From assembly GCA_021836925.1 (NCBI GenBank), contig JAKBHG010000011.1, positions 1 through 10,895 on the forward strand: a DNA stretch of 10,895 nucleotides, given 5' to 3'. The position numbers and the translations under genes are program-made. The stretch's first letter is position 1, and the number at the start of each line of letters is the position of its first letter. The stretch comes from Microcaldota archaeon. GTDB taxonomy: Archaea; Micrarchaeota; Micrarchaeia; Micrarchaeales; Micrarchaeaceae. The notes beneath the pieces were generated by a model. The model was not told the DNA's origin. It made no database searches and was given only the letters and a program-made list of their open reading frames with translations. Positions 1 to 5,393 of the stretch are shown in pieces.

Positions 1-860
1 TTGTTCGGCACAGTTATCGATGCTTTGGCCGCTGCACCATCAGTAAACAGAGAACGGTTTGCGTACTTGCTGAAGGTGTCCACGTACACATTATATGAGT
101 GTCCTGCAGATTCGTTGATTGCACTGCTCAGCCCTTTGGCATCGATGAACATGAACGCCCATGTGGGCGTATCTGCTTGTATGGAAACGTTGGCACTCGC
201 CAGCGTGCCATTGGTGCATAGATTAACGACATATTGGTATGGCGGCGGGTCAGATATAAGCGTGAACGAATCGCTATATGAGGTGTTGCCGTAATACGAA
301 AAATGCGTGAGTCTCTCTACGACAGGCAGATGGTTTATATACGGCCCTACGGGCCATATCGGTGCAGCTATCAGAACAATAGCTGCTGCAAGTGGGGCAT
401 ATCTCAGAAACTTACCCTTAAGCATCTTTGATGCATATTTTCCTAGAACGCTGAAGTGCTGATAGAAACTTATGAGCATCCCGATTACTATGCTTATGAG
501 CAGATAATATCCGAGTATGGATAAATTCAGCCATGTGAACCTGAGCAATACAGCGTTAGAGAGATACATCAGCGACCCAACAACTACAAAACCTATCGAT
601 ACCATCACTGTAGGACCTATCCACTTTTGATACAGCCCGAGAAGTACCCCAAAGGCAACAAAAAACAGGAAAGAATAAAGTATGAACGCATTGCTGTTCA
701 GGAACACGAATTCTAGCACGAAAAGCGTCAGAAGCGCTAAGTACGCGATTTTGGTAAATATCCGCAGCATGCTTCCGGCTTTAGGTTTAGGCCCAATCAT
801 GAGAATAAAAGAAATAGCGATGTTAATATACCTGCTCTTTGTTGCGAAGGCATTAGGCAT
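1..860 (-). CDS. Polytopic membrane protein with extracytoplasmic C-terminal domain, 3' end cut by window edge
   Basis: This frame is open on the minus strand from an ATG at 860-858 to the left edge, giving 286 codons without a stop. The ATG shares a base with the stop of the upstream DUF2079 gene (TAATG), which suggests translational coupling. Later in-frame ATGs, such as the one starting MLRIFTK at codon 31, are alternative starts. About five hydrophobic segments are visible near residues 36-54, 58-77, 83-104, 109-131 and 153-170. They are followed by a hydrophilic, probably extracytoplasmic region from about residue 175 to the cut. That region holds five N-x-S/T sequons (near residues 192, 217, 224, 249 and 268); a sixth at 112 lies at a membrane edge. 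I do not recognise the family. It could be a surface glycoprotein or a polymer-handling membrane protein. The DNA is AT-richer than the central genes. That it is a real gene is fairly secure; its function is unknown. Confidence 0.72.
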   Translation of the reverse strand, partial: MPNAFATKSRYINIAISFILMIGPKPKAGSMLRIFTKIAYLALLTLFVLEFVFLNSNAFILYSFLFFVAFGVLLGLYQKWIGPTVMVSIGFVVVGSLMYLSNAVLLRFTWLNLSILGYYLLISIVIGMLISFYQHFSVLGKYASKMLKGKFLRYAPLAAAIVLIAAPIWPVGPYINHLPVVERLTHFSYYGNTSYSDSFTLISDPPPYQYVVNLCTNGTLASANVSIQADTPTWAFMFIDAKGLSSAINESAGHSYNVYVDTFSKYANRSLFTDGAAAKASITVPN

Positions 861-2437
861 TAGTTGTGCACGTACAGCTGTGCGGTGCCGTTCTGCGCGT
901 ATAATGTATAGTTGTTCTCCTTCGAAAAGTTGTATAGCTCGCCGAGCCCAACTTGGGCATTAAGGCTCACGTTCAGATTCGGATCTACGAGTATGTACTG
1001 CGGCGTGAAGTACCATTTGTCCATTGTATAGGCGGTGTCCTCAAGGTACTGCCTGTTTATCATGTGCGCTGCAACGAAGAAAGGCACAATTACGGATGCA
1101 TTCCCGGGTATAAGCGCCATCATTGAGTAGACCTGCTGCTCATATGCATGCTGCGCCGGGCTTACCTGGAAAAGGAAGTCCTGCGGCAGGTTGTTCACGT
1201 TCTTCGAATACACAAAGCCCGGATACAACAGGAGAATGAATGCATTTATCACTATGAGGGAGACGACAAATGCTGCCATGAGCTGCTTGTGCAGCATGTC
1301 GCGTTCTGTCCTTGCCTTTCCCTTTCCAAAGCTGAGCACATGATATACCCATCCCTTCTTCTGCTGCAGGAGCATGATACCTATCATTCCAGCGACCAGC
1401 GCCGGCCCCATGACAAAGCCGAAATACTGGTTGAATATGAATGCGAAGTTGTAGTTGCCCATCAGGTAAATCTCAGCAATGTAGGGTGAGGTAAGAAGCA
1501 GCGTAACTATCGGATCGAACAGCACTGCTATGCTTAGAAAGAGGATGCCCGCCACTAAACTATAACCTATGTACTGTCCAAGGCCTGCAGGTATGGGTGA
1601 ACTTATATGACTTGATCCGGTGAGCGTGGCTATGAAATGCGGCACGTACGGCAACACCTTAAGATATGTGGGCATCGTCGCGTAGGATCCCGCAGTGTAA
1701 GAGTGTAACAGGGATAGAGTCACTCCATCGTATATCCCTAGCACCACGATTGACATGAGCAGTAGTATGCCCGCTAACTTAATCCTGTTCATGAACACGG
1801 CGCTCTTCCTATTGTAGACGAGCTCGTAGAACAGCAGGCCCATCCCAAGTGCGATGCCTAGGAATGGCGCCTCTTCTATCGTGCCGAGAAGCAGAAGGGC
1901 CGAAGCTATGAAAGGCCATTTCCTCTGCCTGATGTAGAAGTAGAATGTCAGTATGTAGAACAGCGTGATCAGGCTCTCTGCGTGGAAGTCGTATGTCATC
2001 ATCCCATGCATGCCCGGATTGAGCACGAAAGCGAGGAATATCGCAAAAGCGATCTTCCTGTTTCCGAGAAGGTCCCTGGCTATCATGTATACGGCAAGGG
2101 AGGTGATGGAGAGTATGATTACCTGGAGAATGAGAAGAGTCACTGAAGACTGGTAAAGGTAGAAGATGGGGAGCATGAACAGCAGGTCCGGAGAGATGTG
2201 GTTGCCGAAGACGGTATACTGCAGCCCATGCGACAGCCCGGGATAGTGTATGTCGAGCCACATGTTGTGCGAGAAGATGGCGAGGTCGTCGTACTCGTGG
2301 AATGTACCATAGGCGTTCAGCGCGAACGCAACCCAGTAAGCAGTGGCTATCAGGGTTATAATCGCGGCTGCGATGAGGAGCTTGTCCATCTTCCGATTTA
2401 CGGTTGTTTGTGTGCTCGCAGACGCCTTTGTTTCCAT
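860..2437 (-). CDS. DUF2079 family polytopic membrane protein
   Basis: The protein is about 525 residues with many membrane spans, the first near residues 19-41. Signatures I associate with DUF2079 appear in order: an acidic first loop (HEYDDLAIF, about 47-55), GNHISPDLL (about 78-86), YDFHAESL after the next spans, and an acidic GTIEEAP segment. I recall DUF2079 being grouped with GT-C-type membrane glycosyltransferases, but its reaction and substrate are unproven. After the last span comes a C-terminal domain with five N-x-S/T sequons; I see none earlier in the protein, so this end is probably extracytoplasmic. I chose the ATG at 2437, 17 bases after the peptidase stop. An upstream in-frame ATG at 2473 would add 12 residues and overlap the peptidase gene. 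It sits in a minus-strand operon between the peptidase homologue and another membrane protein, and its stop overlaps that gene's start. Confidence 0.85.
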   Translation of the reverse strand: METKASASTQTTVNRKMDKLLIAAAIITLIATAYWVAFALNAYGTFHEYDDLAIFSHNMWLDIHYPGLSHGLQYTVFGNHISPDLLFMLPIFYLYQSSVTLLILQVIILSITSLAVYMIARDLLGNRKIAFAIFLAFVLNPGMHGMMTYDFHAESLITLFYILTFYFYIRQRKWPFIASALLLLGTIEEAPFLGIALGMGLLFYELVYNRKSAVFMNRIKLAGILLLMSIVVLGIYDGVTLSLLHSYTAGSYATMPTYLKVLPYVPHFIATLTGSSHISSPIPAGLGQYIGYSLVAGILFLSIAVLFDPIVTLLLTSPYIAEIYLMGNYNFAFIFNQYFGFVMGPALVAGMIGIMLLQQKKGWVYHVLSFGKGKARTERDMLHKQLMAAFVVSLIVINAFILLLYPGFVYSKNVNNLPQDFLFQVSPAQHAYEQQVYSMMALIPGNASVIVPFFVAAHMINRQYLEDTAYTMDKWYFTPQYILVDPNLNVSLNAQVGLGELYNFSKENNYTLYAQNGTAQLYVHN

Positions 2438-2454
2438 CGTAAACACTGATTTTA

Positions 2455-3075
2455 TCAAAGTTCGCTGGCGCACGCCTCGATGGCGGCCTCTATCGCGGCC
2501 ATCTCGTCTTCCTCCCGCATGCTTGGCGCGGAGGATCTCGCCATCATGTGCATGTTTTTCCTCTCCACCGCCTGTGCCATCGGCATCGGCACGTGTATGA
2601 ATCCCGCCTGCCTTATGCCGAGCTCGTCCGCAAGCCTCATTATCGTGTAGAACGCCTCGTTCGACACGTAGGTATCCCCCCAGAACGAGTACTCCGCCGG
2701 TATGCCCTTCGATTCTATGCCTGCCTTGATCCTTTCGAATGGCAGTGTTGTGAAATACGCGGCGGGCCCGTCTGATATCTGCTCATCCACCATATTCCCG
2801 TTGTCGTTGAAACAGTACCTGTTTATCGCTATCCTCTCTATGGTTATAGCCCCTTTCGACGCCGCAAGGCCGACGCAGAGGACCGCATCCGGCCTTTCGT
2901 TCCGGATATGTGCCTCTATCTCCTCTGAAGTCTTCACGTGCTCAACGCTGAGCACCTTACCTGCTATCTCGAATCCGCCGATATTATTGCCGTTGAGTGC
3001 CTCGGCGATCTTTCCGCTAGGGTTGTACTGGAATCCGAGAAATGGCCCGAAACCAAGCAACAGGACCTTCATCAT
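2455..3075 (-). CDS. Pyroglutamyl-peptidase I (C15) homologue with catalytic Cys replaced by Ser
   Basis: At 206 residues the length is normal for peptidase family C15, which removes N-terminal pyroglutamate from peptides in the cytosol. The N-terminus MKVLLLGFGPF...NPSG matches the family's GF-PF-NPS opening. The motif around the catalytic glutamate is present (ITIERIAIN, Glu80). The histidine motif is present as GFIHVP (His161). The nucleophile motif, usually G-TY-CN--Y, reads GDTYVSNEAFY, so position 138 is serine (codon TCG on the minus strand). The protein may be inactive, a weak serine hydrolase, or repurposed. I chose the ATG at 3075, or its neighbour at 3072, because a TATA-like box at 3099-3111 would start transcription only a few bases upstream. 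The in-frame ATG at 3174 would add a 33-residue tail unlike the family and lies upstream of that box. It leads the minus-strand operon. Confidence 0.85.
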   Translation of the reverse strand: MMKVLLLGFGPFLGFQYNPSGKIAEALNGNNIGGFEIAGKVLSVEHVKTSEEIEAHIRNERPDAVLCVGLAASKGAITIERIAINRYCFNDNGNMVDEQISDGPAAYFTTLPFERIKAGIESKGIPAEYSFWGDTYVSNEAFYTIMRLADELGIRQAGFIHVPMPMAQAVERKNMHMMARSSAPSMREEDEMAAIEAAIEACASEL

Positions 3076-3098
3076 GAAATCAAATACATGTTGCCCTT

Positions 3099-3111
3099 GA
3101 TATTTTAAATA
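3099..3111 (-). promoter_or_regulatory. TATA-box promoter of the minus-strand peptidase/DUF2079 operon
   Basis: On the minus strand this reads TATTTAAAATATC, a good archaeal TATA-like box. Its centre is about 30 bases before the ATG at 3075, so transcription would begin roughly 0-8 bases before the start codon, giving a leaderless or nearly leaderless mRNA. Just upstream (3111-3120) is a short inverted repeat, ACCG-CA-CGGT on the minus strand, which could be part of a factor site. Neither role is tested. Confidence 0.6.
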
Positions 3112-3197
3112 CCGTGCGGTGCATGCGTCAGTCCCTAACCTATGTCTTCCATGTGGGCGAGTGCCCCTACCCAAGATTTTGGCATAGAAGAAACAAA

Positions 3198-3206
3198 TAA
3201 ATATAA
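3198..3206 (+). promoter_or_regulatory. TATA-box promoter of the plus-strand unknown gene
   Basis: TAAATATAA lies in an A-rich stretch (3190-3220) and is the best TATA-like element before the gene at 3280. A start of transcription about 25 bases downstream falls near 3227, giving a leader of roughly 50 bases that opens with the hairpin at 3226-3241. The divergent intergenic region (3076-3279, about 200 bases) therefore carries two back-to-back promoters. I see no tRNA or other RNA gene in it. Confidence 0.5.
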
Positions 3207-3225
3207 CCTAAAAAGCAAAGTCTAA

Positions 3226-3257
3226 GAAGCGGCCGCGCTTCAATTCCGCCGGCCGGC
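3226..3257 (+). other. GC-rich hairpin and palindrome in the leader of the unknown gene
   Basis: GAAGCG (3226-3231) and CGCTTC (3236-3241) form a perfect 6-base-pair stem with a GCCG loop. A few bases later lies a perfect 10-base palindrome, GCCGGCCGGC (3248-3257). Both sit between the predicted transcription start and the ATG at 3280. They may structure the 5' end of the mRNA or bind a regulator as DNA. The complementarity is seen directly; any role is inference. Confidence 0.4.
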
Positions 3258-3279
3258 TTCGCATAGCAGGGTGTCTGAA

Positions 3280-4281
3280 ATGCAAAAAGACTATGCTCCG
3301 AACGTAGAGATCGAGACGAACGATCCTGCCATGCGGCCGCTGCTGCGCGAATCCTTCACGGAAGCGGCAAATGGCACCGTGGCGCTAATCGACATCGCCA
3401 ATAGGCTAAGGCATACCGCGCCCTCGTGCAGAACCGTGCCCAGCAAGGATAGCACATACATGGGCGTTTCATTCTCGGGGCAACGCATATCATTCGACTT
3501 CAGCACCGAGAACTTCAAATATTTCAGGAAGGCGGATAACAGCGCCCAGTTCCATTATCTCTATGACAGCAAGGACGGCCATTCAAACGAAGTATACACC
3601 ATGCAAACTGCAAATGACGTGGAGCGCATAAAGGGCATAGACAGCTACCTCGGCGTATCTGGTGGCCTCAGCCAGAACCTCCTGCTTCTCTCGCTGCTGC
3701 AGCGGCGCAATGATATAAGGGAGGTGAATCTGGTTGACAAGAACCAGCAGCAGCTGATGTTCAACCTGCACCAGATGGTGGCGTACGACGCCGACCATTC
3801 AAGGTTCGATCCTTCATGGCATCTCAGCATGAGCCCGTATCTCTACATGAACATCCATTCGGGCACTGTATTCCACTTCAAGGAGTCGCTGATAGAGGAT
3901 GCCGTGCGCAGGTCCCCTGCCGGCAGGTACTTCATCTACAGCTCGAACATATACAACATAGTGCTGTGGGTAAAGCAGAGCAGCAATGGAAAGGAGGAGG
4001 AATACTACAAGCATGATACGGATACGTGGTGGCTGCCATGGTGGAAAGAGGGCTGCGACTTCATGGTCAGCATCATGGGCAACGAGCGGATAGCGGACGG
4101 CAGCGTGTACATGTCCGCTTCTTGCGGGACGACGCGCACCATCCTCGCAGAGAAAGGCATGGGCACGATGCGCGAGTACTCCTACTGCGATGGAACAGAT
4201 TTTCACGATGGCTGCGTGCATCCGAGCTACTATCTGAGGAAGGAGCCGCTGAAAAGGGAGGGCACGACAATACACATCTGA
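3280..4281 (+). CDS. Uncharacterised protein with Rossmann/SAM-transferase-like core
   Basis: I do not recognise this 333-residue protein. The central part looks like a class I SAM-dependent transferase or related Rossmann fold. A glycine-containing turn after a beta strand (YLGVSGGLSQNLLLL, about 122-136) is followed by a second strand ending in an acidic residue (VNLVDKN, Asp153) and an NQQQL helix start. A later strand-like segment reads FIYSSNIYNIVLW (about 218-229). This layout loosely recalls the DUF3419/BtaA-like aminocarboxypropyl transferases, but that is a guess. A tryptophan-rich patch with four Trp lies near 249-254, and there are several cysteines after residue 255. No membrane segment or signal peptide is evident. 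I chose the ATG at 3280 because AGGGTG just upstream (3268-3273) can act as a ribosome binding site; the GTG at 3271 would add three residues. It is transcribed away from the peptidase operon and is flanked by predicted hairpins. Confidence 0.78.
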   Translation: MQKDYAPNVEIETNDPAMRPLLRESFTEAANGTVALIDIANRLRHTAPSCRTVPSKDSTYMGVSFSGQRISFDFSTENFKYFRKADNSAQFHYLYDSKDGHSNEVYTMQTANDVERIKGIDSYLGVSGGLSQNLLLLSLLQRRNDIREVNLVDKNQQQLMFNLHQMVAYDADHSRFDPSWHLSMSPYLYMNIHSGTVFHFKESLIEDAVRRSPAGRYFIYSSNIYNIVLWVKQSSNGKEEEYYKHDTDTWWLPWWKEGCDFMVSIMGNERIADGSVYMSASCGTTRTILAEKGMGTMREYSYCDGTDFHDGCVHPSYYLRKEPLKREGTTIHI

Positions 4282-4285
4282 CGCC

Positions 4286-4349
4286 TGGCGTACGCGCCAA
4301 TGCGCGCACATCCGCATTGCCGGGCGCAATCGGAAACGCAGATTGTGCC
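4286..4349 (+). other. Three consecutive hairpins just after the unknown gene
   Basis: Starting five bases after the stop codon there are three inverted repeats in a row. The first is TGGCG/CGCCA (4286-4290 with 4295-4299, loop TACG). The second is CAATGCG/CGCATTG (4298-4304 with 4313-4319), which shares two bases with the first and would compete with it slightly. The third is GGCGCAATC/GATTGTGCC (4323-4331 with 4341-4349), pairing fully with one G-U. No clear T-tract follows at once, so this is not an obvious archaeal terminator. It may be a structured 3' UTR, an RNA-processing site or a small RNA. Confidence 0.45.
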
Positions 4350-4408
4350 ATCAAAATCCAATAAACTCCGACGCAGCATATCCAGATAACGTTTTAATTG
4401 TGTGCCTG

Positions 4409-4418
4409 CTTAATATCT
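4409..4418 (+). promoter_or_regulatory. Possible TATA box before the Fe-S nuclease operon
   Basis: CTTAATATCT is the best AT-rich element in the 183 bases between the unknown gene and the nuclease. It would put the transcription start near 4438 and give a leader of about 27 bases to the ATG at 4465. A weaker alternative is the GTTTTAATTG stretch at 4391-4400. The rest of the gap holds the three hairpins at 4286-4349. Confidence 0.35.
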
Positions 4419-4464
4419 CATCAGTGATGAACGAGGTAATCGCCGAGCTTCTTTGCTGTGACGA

Positions 4465-5376
4465 ATGGTAGGCGGGCTGATAAATTTGAGCGTCCTTTCG
4501 AAACTCAACATGTATGGAATACGCGTGACTGACATAGCTTCCCAGTACTGGTGCGAGAAGCAGATGGAGCTGCGCCACATCTATGTCGAGAAGGTCAAGA
4601 GGACGAAGGAGATGCAGGAAGGGGAGATGCTGCATCAGGAGCTCGAGGAGGAGGCAAACATCCAGATCGAGCTCGAGCCGAAGAACTACGCCGATTACAT
4701 ATACAAAAGCCTCTACATGGGCTACCTCGGAATGAAGAATCTCCCCAAAAACAAGCATACAAGGGAAGTGCAGGTCTACGGCGCAATGGGCGCCTTCAGG
4801 CTCTCCGGCAAGATAGACGAGATCCGCATGAAGGACGACGAGCTGTACATATATGAGGACAAGACCAGGCAGAAGGACGAGCTGCCCAACGGCTCCCAGA
4901 AGCGCACACACATGGTGCAGCTTCTCGTCTACAGGAAGATGATAGACGACATAAGGAGCGGCGCATACGGCACGGAGCAGTTCAAGCGCGACTACACCAC
5001 GAGAACTCTGCGCATGACTCCGGAATTCACTCGCCAGTTCGACGAGCTAGGGATAGACCGCGACCTGCAGAGCATAGATTCGATGAGCGAGAGCTTCTTC
5101 GGCACCCTAATCGGCGCGAAGGGGGTGAGCGACGTACTGCAGGTGCGCTACATAAACCAGTTCACGAAGAAGGAGATTGGCACATACAAGTTCGACTACG
5201 ACGCGAACGAGGCCAAGGACATAACGGAATTTGTGTTGAAGTACTGGAACGGCGCAAGAGAGGCGATGCCGGTTCCTGAAGATGAGAAATGGAAGTGCAG
5301 GTACTGCTCCTTCTTCGGCAAGGAGTGCAAGGCCTGGTGGCCCCAGAAGGGCATAGGTGGCGAAGGCGCCAAATAG
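4465..5376 (+). CDS. PD-(D/E)XK nuclease with Fe-S cluster cysteines (Cas4/Exo V-like)
   Basis: The protein has 303 residues and the full motif set of the RecB-like nuclease superfamily with an iron-sulfur clamp. RVTDIASQYWC carries the first cluster cysteine (Cys30). GEMLH gives the conserved histidine (His57), SGKIDEI the metal-binding aspartate (Asp118), YEDK the E-x-K catalytic pair (Glu131, Lys133), and Q-x3-Y follows (Gln152, Tyr156). The last three cluster cysteines are Cys278, Cys281 and Cys288 (C-x2-C-x6-C). Cas4, Dna2 and eukaryotic Exo V share this design and act on single-stranded DNA ends. No CRISPR array or other cas gene is in the window, so a housekeeping repair exonuclease resembling Exo V is more likely than an adaptation Cas4. 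The start could also be the ATG at 4510, directly before the first motif. It lies 17 bases upstream of alaS, probably in one operon. Confidence 0.85.
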   Translation: MVGGLINLSVLSKLNMYGIRVTDIASQYWCEKQMELRHIYVEKVKRTKEMQEGEMLHQELEEEANIQIELEPKNYADYIYKSLYMGYLGMKNLPKNKHTREVQVYGAMGAFRLSGKIDEIRMKDDELYIYEDKTRQKDELPNGSQKRTHMVQLLVYRKMIDDIRSGAYGTEQFKRDYTTRTLRMTPEFTRQFDELGIDRDLQSIDSMSESFFGTLIGAKGVSDVLQVRYINQFTKKEIGTYKFDYDANEAKDITEFVLKYWNGAREAMPVPEDEKWKCRYCSFFGKECKAWWPQKGIGGEGAK

Positions 5377-5393
5377 GAACCCAACCATAACAA

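Noticed and set aside
1..294. 97-codon plus-strand frame at the left edge
   Set aside because: It is antisense to the minus-strand membrane protein, whose spans and sequons make that frame the coding one.
3076..3174. N-terminal extension of the peptidase homologue to the ATG at 3174
   Set aside because: The added 33 residues do not match family C15, and the TATA box at 3099-3111 lies inside that stretch, so the upstream ATG would not be transcribed from it.
3124..3201. 25-codon plus-strand frame between the divergent promoters
   Set aside because: It has no ribosome site, lies upstream of the plus-strand TATA box and resembles nothing known; length is within chance.
3226..3257. Possible tRNA T-arm (TTCAATTCC within GC-rich sequence)
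   Set aside because: The flanks do not pair into a T-stem and no acceptor, D or anticodon arms can be drawn around it.
3814..4329. 171-codon minus-strand frame opposite the unknown gene
   Set aside because: It is a low-complexity shadow without a promoter or ribosome site. The plus frame has a promoter, a ribosome binding site and a fold-like sequence.
4465..5376. Adaptation Cas4 and thus a nearby CRISPR system
   Set aside because: No repeat-spacer array or other cas gene is visible in 10.9 kb, and the neighbours are housekeeping genes.
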